Position numbers and translations under genes: made by a program. From Alphaproteobacteria bacterium (GTDB taxonomy: Bacteria; Pseudomonadota; Alphaproteobacteria; UBA828), in NCBI GenBank assembly GCA_018668475.1, contig JABJCZ010000121.1, positions 1 to 5,609 of the forward strand: a stretch of DNA of 5,609 nucleotides. The letters are read 5' to 3'. Shown here one piece after another: positions 1 to 5,609 of the stretch. A model generated the notes under the pieces. That model was not told the origin of the DNA. It saw nothing but the letters and a program-made list of their open reading frames with translations, and searched no databases. The stretch's first letter is position 1, and each line of letters begins with the position of its first letter.

Positions 1-2
1 GC

Positions 3-815
3 CTCCAGTTGGATCGGCCACTGATCATGGGTGTGCTTAATGTCACGCCCGACAGTTTTTCTGATGCCGGTGACCACGCCGAAACCGATGTTGCTATTGC
101 CGCAGGCCGGGCGATGATCGACCAGGGCGCCGATATCGTTGATGTCGGCGGGGAAAGCACGAGACCGCGTGCGACACAACCCGTCGAGCAAGACGAACGG
201 GCCCGGGCTTTGCCGGTGATCAAGGCGCTGGCCGGCGGCGGAGGAACGATATCTGTCGATACGCGACGCGCGGCCATCATGGAGGATGCACTTGAGGCTG
301 GCGCGGCCATCATCAACGATGTCAGCGCCCTCACAGGTGATCCGCAAAGCATGGCTGTTGTCGCGGCGTCAACGGCGCCGGTTATTCTCATGCATATGCA
401 GGGCACACCCGAGACCATGCAGGACGACCCGTCCTACCAATGCGCACCTCTTGATATCTTTGACTGGCTCGACGGCCGCATAAAGGCATGCGAGGCAGCA
501 GGTATCGCGCGGCAACGAATTATCGTTGATCCCGGTATCGGGTTTGGCAAAACCGTTGACCATAATTTGAGTATTCTGCGGGACCTCGCCGTGTTTCACG
601 GGCTTGGATGTGCACTGGCTGTCGGTGTGTCCCGCAAGGCGTTTATCGGCCGACTTTCCGGTGCCGCTGCGCCGAAAGAGCGATTGCCTGGATCGCTTGC
701 GGCGATGTTGCATACGGTTGCTCAGGGCACTCATATTGTCCGCGTGCATGACGTCGCTGAAACGGCACAGGCGTTGGCAATACAGGGGGCCCTGTTCCCT
801 CCCGATGACGTGTGA
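3..815 (+). CDS. folP: Dihydropteroate synthase, 5'-truncated by window edge
   Basis: FolP condenses 6-hydroxymethyl-7,8-dihydropterin diphosphate with p-aminobenzoate to give dihydropteroate in the cytoplasm (folate pathway). The TIM-barrel signatures appear in order: NVTPDSFSD, VDVGGESTRP, ISVDT, INDVSAL, LMHMQGTPETMQ, IIVDPGIGFGKT, VGVSRKAFIG and a terminal VRVHDV, which supplies the Arg and His of the diphosphate site. The frame is open to the left edge. A TTG at position 9 could serve as a start, but family members carry some 10 to 25 residues before the first signature, so the true start almost certainly lies outside. The rest of the length is normal and ends at a TGA. The Phe and Pro positions classically changed in sulfonamide resistance (Phe of PDSFSD, Pro of STRP) are wild type. 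The usual Gly after STRP is Arg. The neighbour glmM matches the common ftsH-folP-glmM order, so ftsH may lie upstream (inference). Confidence 0.97.
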   Translation, partial: LQLDRPLIMGVLNVTPDSFSDAGDHAETDVAIAAGRAMIDQGADIVDVGGESTRPRATQPVEQDERARALPVIKALAGGGGTISVDTRRAAIMEDALEAGAAIINDVSALTGDPQSMAVVAASTAPVILMHMQGTPETMQDDPSYQCAPLDIFDWLDGRIKACEAAGIARQRIIVDPGIGFGKTVDHNLSILRDLAVFHGLGCALAVGVSRKAFIGRLSGAAAPKERLPGSLAAMLHTVAQGTHIVRVHDVAETAQALAIQGALFPPDDV

Positions 816-842
816 CCGCACTCAGAATATTTCGTGTGGCCA

Positions 843-880
843 CGGGGTGTCCCCCGAAGTAGCGCGGGGCCGTCTCCCGC
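843..880 (+). other. Two tandem GC-rich hairpins between folP and glmM
   Basis: Two short inverted repeats lie in the 170 nt spacer. The first has a 5 bp all-GC stem (CGGGG at 843-847 with CCCCG at 852-856) and a 4 nt loop. The second has a 5 bp stem (GCGGG at 864-868 with CCCGC at 876-880), extendable by one G-U pair. Neither is followed by a T run, so this is not a canonical intrinsic terminator. It could slow transcription or protect the folP 3' end, or be chance in GC-rich DNA. The rest of the spacer (816-985) holds an AT-richer patch near 895-925 that might include a glmM promoter, but I see no convincing -35/-10 pair. Confidence 0.25.
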
Positions 881-985
881 AATGCGCAATGTTGTGATGA
901 CTATGATAAAAGAATACGAATCACTGCTTTCGGGTGGTGGGCCTTGGCCAAATACTGACATCTGATTGAGGCGGAAGCCCAAACA

Positions 986-2332
986 ATGACGCGAAAATAT
1001 TTCGGTACCGACGGAATCCGCGGCACCGCTAACATCGACCCTATGACAGCGGAAATTGCGCTCAAGGTCGGCGAAGCCGCTGGCGTCCAGTTTTTGCGTG
1101 GAGACCACCGCCATCGCGTTGTCATTGGCAAGGACACGCGTCTTTCTGGCTATATGATTGAGCCGGCATTGACCGCCGGGTTCACGTCCGTCGGAATGGA
1201 TGTGGTGCTGGTTGGGCCGATGCCGACTCCGGCTGTGGCCATGCTCACCAAGTCTCTTCGCGCTGACATTGGCGTCATGATCTCGGCGTCCCACAATCCC
1301 TATCAGGATAACGGGATCAAGATCTTCGGCCCCGACGGGTTCAAATTGTCAGACGAGGTCGAGCTGGAGATTGAACACCGCATTGATAACAACCTTGGCC
1401 ACGGGCGGGCGGAGCCACGTGATCTGGGCCGTGCCCAACGGCTTGATGATGCGGCGGGTCGGTATATTGAATTTGCAAAAAATACGTTTCCCAGTGATCG
1501 GCGACTGGATGGCTTGAGGATCGTTCTCGATTGCGCAAATGGCGCGGCCTATCGGGTGGCCCCGACGGTTCTGTATGAACTGGGCGCGGAAGTTATTCCC
1601 ATTGGTGTTGAACCCGATGGCTACAACATCAACAAGAATTGCGGCTCAACCGACGTTGAGGCCATGCAGGCAGCCGTGGTGATGCACGGCGCCGACATTG
1701 GCATTGCCTTGGACGGAGACGCGGACCGTGTCGTCATGTGCGATGAAAACGGGGATGTTCTTGATGGCGATCAGTTGATGGCGCTGATCGCAAGTTTTTG
1801 GATGAAAGAGGGAAAAATCAAAGGTGGCGCCGTGGTCGCGACCGTTATGTCGAACCTCGGGCTTGAGCGGTATCTCACCGACCTGGGGCTGAATATGCAC
1901 CGCACCAAGGTCGGCGACAGATACGTGGTTGAGACCATGCGGGCGTCAGGCTGTAATCTTGGCGGTGAGCAGTCCGGGCACATTATTATGAGCGACTACG
2001 CGACCACCGGTGACGGGCTGGTCGCGGCCCTGCAGGCCCTGGCCGTTCTGGCGAAATCGGACAGGCGCGCTAGCGACGTTATTCGGTTATTTACACCATT
2101 GCCGCAGCGCCTCACCAACGTCCGGTGTGAAACGGGTGACCCGATGAGCAGTGAAGGCGTGCTTGCGGCGATTGCAGCGGCAGAGTCGAAGCTGGGCAGC
2201 AACGGTCGGGTTCTTGTCCGTAAATCGGGAACCGAGCCTGTTGTGCGGGTCATGGCAGAGGCCGATGACCTCGGATTGATCGATACGGTGATCGCGGATA
2301 TCGTCGGCGCCATGCACGAAGCACGTTTGTGA
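986..2332 (+). CDS. glmM: Phosphoglucosamine mutase
   Basis: GlmM interconverts glucosamine-6-phosphate and glucosamine-1-phosphate in the cytoplasm, the step before GlmU in UDP-GlcNAc synthesis for peptidoglycan and lipid A. The 448-residue length is normal for the family. All four alpha-D-phosphohexomutase landmarks are present: FGTDGIRG at residues 6-13, the phosphoserine loop ISASHNP with the catalytic Ser at 102 (same number as in E. coli), the Mg-binding DGDADR at 243-248, the sugar-specificity loop GEQSGH at 327-332, and the C-terminal phosphate loop RKSGTEP at 412-418. GEQSGH and the overall length favour GlmM over phosphomannomutase ManB/AlgC. The ATG is supported by GGAAG at 973-977, 8 nt upstream, and by the FGTDGIRG motif sitting at the expected distance from the N terminus. 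folP lies upstream in the same direction and thiD follows after 10 nt. Confidence 0.98.
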   Translation: MTRKYFGTDGIRGTANIDPMTAEIALKVGEAAGVQFLRGDHRHRVVIGKDTRLSGYMIEPALTAGFTSVGMDVVLVGPMPTPAVAMLTKSLRADIGVMISASHNPYQDNGIKIFGPDGFKLSDEVELEIEHRIDNNLGHGRAEPRDLGRAQRLDDAAGRYIEFAKNTFPSDRRLDGLRIVLDCANGAAYRVAPTVLYELGAEVIPIGVEPDGYNINKNCGSTDVEAMQAAVVMHGADIGIALDGDADRVVMCDENGDVLDGDQLMALIASFWMKEGKIKGGAVVATVMSNLGLERYLTDLGLNMHRTKVGDRYVVETMRASGCNLGGEQSGHIIMSDYATTGDGLVAALQALAVLAKSDRRASDVIRLFTPLPQRLTNVRCETGDPMSSEGVLAAIAAAESKLGSNGRVLVRKSGTEPVVRVMAEADDLGLIDTVIADIVGAMHEARL

Positions 2333-2335
2333 GGG
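2331..2335 (+). promoter_or_regulatory. thiD ribosome binding site overlapping the glmM stop
   Basis: GAGGG uses the last two bases of the glmM TGA and lies 7 nt before the thiD ATG. Ribosomes finishing glmM therefore stop on the thiD initiation region, an arrangement that usually means translational coupling (inference). Confidence 0.7.
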
Positions 2336-2342
2336 ACAAGAA

Positions 2343-3149
2343 ATGAAGGGGCGCGTATTGGTTGTTGCCGGTTCCGATTCCGGCGGCGGCGCAGGTATTC
2401 AAGCTGACATAAAAACAGTTACAGCCTTGGGCGGGTTTGCTGCGTCCGCAATTACAGCGCTAACCGCGCAAAATACAGAAACCGTGACAGCCGTTCACGT
2501 GCCGCCACCGGATTTTGTGGCGGAGCAAATGCGCGTTGTTCTGTCAGACATCGGCGCAGATTGTATCAAAACCGGCATGATGCACAGTGAGCCCATTATC
2601 GATGCGGTGGCCGAAGTGCTGGCAACCCAGGCCGTTGGCATTCCAGTTGTGGTTGATCCGGTGCTGATCTCAAAGTCGGGGGCGGCGCTACTGGAAGATT
2701 CAGCGCTTCACGCATTCAAGGCGTGGATCGTTTTGCGCGCAGCCTTGATCACACCCAATATTCCGGAAGCTGAGACGCTCACCGGTTTGGAAATTCATAC
2801 AGTTGATGACATGCGCCATGCGGCAGAAATGCTGTTCACACTCGGCGCTCCAGCCGTTCTGGTGAAGGGCGGGCATCTGGCCGGGAACAAGTCAACGGAC
2901 GTATTGCTGAGCGAGGATGGCGAGGTGGTTTTCGAAAGTGAACGGATCAACAGCCGCAGTACTCACGGGACTGGCTGTACGTTGGCATCGGGGATAGCCA
3001 CTGGAATCGCGCAAGGCCTCAGCATCCCTGACGCCGTTGCACGAGCGCGCACTTACTTGCGAGCAGCCATAATCAATGCGCCGGGCTACGGCCGCGGCCA
3101 TGGCCCGCTTGATCACGGCGTCACAGTTGGCGAAATTCCCAACCTCTGA
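2343..3149 (+). CDS. thiD: Hydroxymethylpyrimidine / phosphomethylpyrimidine kinase
   Basis: ThiD phosphorylates 4-amino-5-hydroxymethyl-2-methylpyrimidine (HMP) and then HMP-phosphate with ATP, giving HMP-diphosphate for thiamine phosphate synthesis; it is cytoplasmic. The 268 residues are the usual length for a stand-alone ThiD of the ribokinase superfamily, with no ThiE or ThiN fusion. Visible landmarks are AGSDSGGGAGIQADIK near the N terminus, TALTAQNT with the substrate-side Gln at 43, VVVDPVL at 102-108, TPNIPEA at 137-143, VLVKGGH with Lys175, and HGTGC at 208-212 with the anion-hole glycines and the catalytic Cys212. The Lys and Cys correspond to Lys176 and Cys213 of Salmonella ThiD. 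The gene starts 10 nt after glmM with a good ribosome binding site, so it is probably expressed with glmM. No TPP riboswitch is visible upstream, as expected for an internal operon gene. PdxK/PdxY-type pyridoxal kinase is a less likely alternative. Confidence 0.96.
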   Translation: MKGRVLVVAGSDSGGGAGIQADIKTVTALGGFAASAITALTAQNTETVTAVHVPPPDFVAEQMRVVLSDIGADCIKTGMMHSEPIIDAVAEVLATQAVGIPVVVDPVLISKSGAALLEDSALHAFKAWIVLRAALITPNIPEAETLTGLEIHTVDDMRHAAEMLFTLGAPAVLVKGGHLAGNKSTDVLLSEDGEVVFESERINSRSTHGTGCTLASGIATGIAQGLSIPDAVARARTYLRAAIINAPGYGRGHGPLDHGVTVGEIPNL

Positions 3150-3227
3150 ACGATTGGTATGTCGCCCGCAATCACAAGGATCGGGTGGTTTCGGGCTGGC
3201 GACCCATCTACCGTGAGGTTCCTGATT

Positions 3228-3234
3228 GGAGGAG
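3228..3234 (+). promoter_or_regulatory. Strong Shine-Dalgarno fixing the GTG start of the Ada-like gene
   Basis: GGAGGAG lies 7 nt before the GTG at 3242. It is the best ribosome binding site in the window and argues for that start over the in-frame GTG at 3185, which has only AAGGA at a 5 nt spacing and would add 19 residues ahead of the conserved region. Confidence 0.75.
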
Positions 3235-3241
3235 CCTGATC

Positions 3242-4108
3242 GTGTCGAACGAGACAAATTGCACAACTGGTCTGGATCAATTGGCCCGTGACTATGCACG
3301 GGTTGAGCAGGCCATTGAGTATCTGGAAGACAACTACCTCGAGCAGCCCGAGCTGGACGAGGTGGCGGCTGCGGTCAACCTCAGCCCGGGTCATTTCCAA
3401 CGCACGTTTAGCCGCTGGGCCGGTGTCTCGCCAAAACGGTTTGCGCAATATCTGACGCTGGATCACGCCCGCCGGTTGCTGGCCGACTCTGAGCCGGTGC
3501 TGGATGCGGCATTGGGCTCCGGACTGTCAGGCCCGTCGCGACTGCATGACCTGTTTGTTACCTATGAGGCGATGACGCCGGGGGCCTACCGCCGGGGAGG
3601 TGCGGGCGTCGAGATCACTTGGGGGGTCCAGCCAACCCCATTTGGTCTGTGCTACGCCGGACAGACGGAACACGGATTGTGCGCGCTCGGGTTTCTCGGT
3701 GACACGGCGCCCGAGCCCGATGCGGCTATTCGGGTCCGCTGGCCCAGAGCACTACTCCAGCGTTCCGATGACGCGCTGGCGCCAGTCATTGAACAGGCCT
3801 TTGGCGATTCGGGCGGTCGGCTGCCGGTTCACGTTGTCGGTACCAATTTTCAGCTAAAGGTTTGGGAGGCTTTGCTTCGGGTGCCTCCGGGCGCCGTTAT
3901 CTCCTATGACCGGCTGGCGAATTTCATGGGTCGGCCCGGCGCCGCAAGGGCCGTCGCTGGCGCCGTCGCCCGCAACCCGGTTGGCTGGCTTATCCCGTGT
4001 CATCGAGTGATTCAGAAGTCCGGGCGGTTTTCAGGTTACGCATGGGGACCAATGCGCAAGCGTGCCATGATTGCGCGCGAAGCTGCGGGAGCCATGGAAA
4101 ATGCATGA
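3242..4108 (+). CDS. Ada-like AraC-HTH / methylated-DNA-protein-cysteine methyltransferase
   Basis: The C-terminal half is an O6-alkylguanine-DNA alkyltransferase, a suicide enzyme that moves the alkyl group from O6-alkylguanine (and O4-alkylthymine) to its own cysteine. Numbering from the GTG at 3242 (288 residues), residues about 22-118 form an AraC-type double helix-turn-helix (LSPGHFQRTFSRWAG, then a second helix pair ending TPGAYRRGG). Residues about 124-282 are the alkyltransferase: FQLKVWEAL, the RAVAGAVARNP stretch with the arginine finger, and IPCHRV with acceptor Cys253, followed by GRFSGYAWG. The N-terminal Ada zinc domain, with its four cysteines that read methylphosphotriesters, is absent. 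The methyl-triggered activation known for E. coli Ada therefore cannot work the same way, and whether the HTH half regulates transcription or only helps DNA binding is open. The gene lies 92 nt after thiD and may have its own promoter, none of which I can point to. An ada or ogt label would both be used for such proteins. Confidence 0.94.
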   Translation: MSNETNCTTGLDQLARDYARVEQAIEYLEDNYLEQPELDEVAAAVNLSPGHFQRTFSRWAGVSPKRFAQYLTLDHARRLLADSEPVLDAALGSGLSGPSRLHDLFVTYEAMTPGAYRRGGAGVEITWGVQPTPFGLCYAGQTEHGLCALGFLGDTAPEPDAAIRVRWPRALLQRSDDALAPVIEQAFGDSGGRLPVHVVGTNFQLKVWEALLRVPPGAVISYDRLANFMGRPGAARAVAGAVARNPVGWLIPCHRVIQKSGRFSGYAWGPMRKRAMIAREAAGAMENA

Positions 4109-4145
4109 GGGCAGGTTGCCGGCTAGAGAATGAAAGAGATCGTTG

Positions 4146-4604
4146 ATGCACCATTGTTATCTGGAGGACTTTGAACTCGGACAGGTGGTCGAGACGACAG
4201 CAAAGACGCTGAGCGAGGCCGAGATTCTCGATTTTGCCATGTCTTACGACCCGCAGCCGTTTCATATGGATGCGGAATACGCCAAGGAAGGACCCTTTGG
4301 TGGCTTGATCGCCAGTGGGGTGCAGACGCTTGGCATCGCTGTTCGATTAATTATGCAGGCGCAAATTTTTGCGCCGGACGCCTCTCTTGGTTCGCCGGGT
4401 CTTGATGAATTACGCTGGCTCGTGCCGGTGCGGCCAGGTGACACCCTTCGGGCTCGTTTTGAGGCTCTCAATGCGCGGCCCTCGAAGTCCAAGCCTGATC
4501 GTGGCGTGTTGCGATATGCCTTTGGGGTGATCAATCAGCGCGATGAAACCGTGATGACGGCGCTGGGCACCCAAATCGTCAAGCGCCGGGAAGCTGATAC
4601 TTAA
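4146..4604 (+). CDS. MaoC-like (R)-specific hydratase family protein
   Basis: A 152-residue single hotdog-fold protein of the MaoC dehydratase / hydratase-2 group. Members typically add water to or remove it from 2-enoyl-CoA thioesters; the substrate here cannot be read from the sequence. The catalytic pair sits in the hydratase-2 motif YDPQPFH (Asp35, His40), followed by FGGLIASG, which normally contributes to substrate binding. The later stretch PGLDELRWLVPVRPGDTLR is characteristic of this subgroup. I chose ATG at 4146 over the TTG one codon earlier; the ribosome binding site is weak (AAAGAG at 4133-4138). It starts 37 nt after the Ada-like gene in the same direction, so co-transcription is possible, though no functional link is obvious. 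Its TAA stop overlaps the stop of the convergent rnz gene. No signal peptide or membrane segment is present. Confidence 0.9.
   Translation: MHHCYLEDFELGQVVETTAKTLSEAEILDFAMSYDPQPFHMDAEYAKEGPFGGLIASGVQTLGIAVRLIMQAQIFAPDASLGSPGLDELRWLVPVRPGDTLRARFEALNARPSKSKPDRGVLRYAFGVINQRDETVMTALGTQIVKRREADT
4601..4604. other. Shared palindromic stop: TTAA ends both convergent genes
   Basis: TTAA supplies TAA at 4602-4604 for the plus-strand MaoC-like gene and TAA (4603-4601) for the minus-strand rnz gene. The genes overlap by 4 bp with no intergenic terminator, so transcripts from each side must run into the other gene or end inside it by another mechanism such as Rho. Confidence 0.9.
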
Positions 4605-5527
4605 GATGCCGAAGCAGGTTTGATCGAGGCACGCATCAGGTCTTTGGCCAGCACGGCGTCGGGATACCATTGGCGCGCTTCCTCGAGAATTTCAGGGCCT
4701 CTGTAGCGTCCAGAAATATGGGTCAGATAGAGTGCGCCCGCCCGGCAAGCCGTGGCAAACCGGGCGGCGTCGACAGCGGTCAGGTGGCCGTAATGTCGGG
4801 CGTGCTCGCGATCTGCGTCGAGGTAAGTTGATTCGATCACCAATCCATCAACGTCGGCCGCAATGTCCAGAAGCCCGTCAGTATCAGCGATATCGCCGAC
4901 GACCATCAAGCGGGTGCCGGCCACAGATGCTCCCAGGACGTCGTCGGGTGAAACCGTGGTACCGTCGCCGAGGGTCACCGACATGCCTTTCGCCAATTGA
5001 TGGCGGGAGGGCCCCTCGGGCACGCCAAGACGCTCGGCTGTGCCTTTGTCAAAATGGCGACGGGGAGGTTCTTCAAAAAGGTACGCCAGGCATTCCGCTT
5101 CACGGTGGGGAACGGCAATGGCGCGCACCTGCACGTGGTCGCAGGAAACGGTCTCGCCGCTGGCAAGTTCAACGAACTGGACGTTCAGGGCCTTTCCGGC
5201 TTCCGGCAGTACAACGTCACACAGCAAACGCCGGGCCAGGCTGATGGCCGTTGGCGGTCCGTAAATTGTCAGCTCCTTCAGCGGTTCCCATTCGCTGAAG
5301 GAGGCGGCCAGTCCGCCGAGCCCGAGAATATGGTCGAGGTGGCAGTGGGTCAGAAACACCCTGGTCAGCTTGCGATAGCCGACTTTTCCCCGGATCAGCT
5401 GGCGTTGTGTGCCCTCGCCGCAATCCACCAGGAAGCGTTCGGTTTCATGAAATACCATGAGGCCCGATAGGCCCCGATCGGCCGTTGGGCGGCTGGCAGC
5501 AGTTCCAAGAAACATGATATCGAACAT
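4601..5527 (-). CDS. rnz: Ribonuclease Z (tRNA 3' endonuclease)
   Basis: RNase Z is a zinc metallo-beta-lactamase-fold endonuclease that removes the 3' trailer from tRNA precursors in the cytoplasm. With the ATG at 5527 it has 308 residues, typical of the short bacterial form. Landmarks: FLGTAAS at the N terminus, FLVDCGEGTQRQL, the metal motif LTHCHLDH (His61, His63, Asp65, His66), VPH with His141, the substrate-arm segment FDKGTAERLGVPEGP at 159-173 with its Gly-Pro, VVGD with Asp212, GHLTA with His248, and LTHISGRY with His270. These sit at nearly the same numbers as the metal and catalytic residues of B. subtilis RNase Z. The arm separates it from arylsulfatase and phosphodiesterase relatives. 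An in-frame TTG at 5563 would add 12 residues, but FLGT should lie very near the N terminus. Variant motifs are IEST in place of HEAT, GHLTA for GHSTA, and GDI for GDT. The gene converges on the MaoC-like gene. Confidence 0.94.
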   Translation of the reverse strand: MFDIMFLGTAASRPTADRGLSGLMVFHETERFLVDCGEGTQRQLIRGKVGYRKLTRVFLTHCHLDHILGLGGLAASFSEWEPLKELTIYGPPTAISLARRLLCDVVLPEAGKALNVQFVELASGETVSCDHVQVRAIAVPHREAECLAYLFEEPPRRHFDKGTAERLGVPEGPSRHQLAKGMSVTLGDGTTVSPDDVLGASVAGTRLMVVGDIADTDGLLDIAADVDGLVIESTYLDADREHARHYGHLTAVDAARFATACRAGALYLTHISGRYRGPEILEEARQWYPDAVLAKDLMRASIKPASAS

Positions 5528-5609
5528 GATCGTCGGCTCCCGGTCGGACCCAATTGACGACAAGCGACTTTACGGCGCGGCGCTCGCCCGCTACATCCCC
5601 AACATGATA
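5451..5609 (+). other. Edge open frame, possible fragment of a TctC-like binding protein
   Basis: A plus-strand frame is open from the stop at 5448-5450 to the right edge (53 codons). The first half is antisense to rnz and probably meaningless. The last codons read KRLYGAALARYIPNMI, which recalls the FDLYARLLARHIGRHIPG-like stretch of TctC-type solute-binding proteins of tripartite tricarboxylate transporters. The Gly-rich turn expected just before it, a signal peptide and a plausible start with a ribosome binding site are all missing; the ATG at 5526 would share a CATG with the rnz start. If real, it is more likely a decayed remnant than an intact gene, and chance resemblance is quite possible. 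Confidence 0.15.
5537..5542 (-). promoter_or_regulatory. rnz ribosome binding site supporting the ATG at 5527
   Basis: CGGGAG on the minus strand lies 9 nt before the ATG at 5527. Nothing comparable precedes the alternative TTG at 5563 or the internal ATG at 5515, so this site decides the start. Confidence 0.55.

Noticed and set aside
892..920. Promoter-like TTGTGA with TACGAA 17 nt later upstream of glmM
   Set aside because: Only four and three matches to the sigma-70 boxes; too weak to list as a promoter.
882..965. Small plus-strand ORF of 27 codons in the folP-glmM spacer
   Set aside because: No ribosome binding site before the ATG at 882, no recognisable motif, and it lies just 20 nt before the glmM start; chance is the simplest reading.
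731..1294. 187-codon minus-strand open frame across the folP end and the glmM start
   Set aside because: It overlaps two well-supported genes, has no recognisable motif and shows Arg/His/Ser-rich composition typical of antisense frames.
3159..3239. 26-residue leader-peptide-like ORF ending 2 nt before the Ada-like GTG
   Set aside because: No ribosome binding site, no amino-acid bias suggesting attenuation, and no supporting stem-loops.
4130..4174. 14-codon ORF overlapping the MaoC-like start
   Set aside because: It is in a different frame, very short and lacks a good ribosome binding site.
4732..5244. Long plus-strand open frames (up to 170 codons) opposite rnz
   Set aside because: They are antisense shadows in GC-rich sequence, rich in Arg, Gly and Pro with no domain; the minus strand carries a full set of RNase Z motifs.

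Overview
The window looks like ordinary chromosomal sequence from an alphaproteobacterium, most plausibly Rhodospirillales-like. The basis is moderately high GC, GTG use as a start codon, a folP-glmM-thiD gene order and protein sequences of proteobacterial type. This placement comes from family knowledge and was not checked by any search. No RNA gene, insertion sequence, CRISPR array, phage gene or resistance cassette was seen.

Left part, plus strand: the 3' bulk of folP (dihydropteroate synthase, folate pathway) is cut by the left edge. A spacer of about 170 bp with two small GC-rich hairpins follows. Then comes complete glmM (phosphoglucosamine mutase, UDP-GlcNAc and peptidoglycan precursors), followed after only 10 nt by complete thiD (HMP/HMP-phosphate kinase, thiamine pathway). 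The thiD ribosome binding site overlaps the glmM stop codon, so the two are very probably co-transcribed and translationally coupled.

Middle part, plus strand: a 92 nt gap leads to an Ada-like protein that fuses an AraC-type helix-turn-helix domain to an O6-alkylguanine-DNA alkyltransferase domain and lacks the N-terminal zinc/phosphotriester domain of classical Ada. A MaoC-type hotdog hydratase follows 37 nt later.

Right part, minus strand: a ribonuclease Z gene converges on the MaoC gene. The two genes end on the same palindromic TTAA, so there is no intergenic space between them. The last 80 or so bases are upstream of rnz. They contain a plus-strand open frame running off the edge whose last codons weakly resemble TctC-type solute-binding proteins; this is a tentative reading.

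The genes do not form one pathway. They are housekeeping functions (folate, cell wall, thiamine, tRNA 3' processing) with a DNA alkylation repair gene and an acyl-CoA or thioester hydratase gene. I found no convincing new biological system here. The points worth a second look are local: a substituted residue in the FolP sulfonamide-pocket loop, the Ada architecture, variant RNase Z motifs, the shared stop codons and the possible gene remnant at the right edge.
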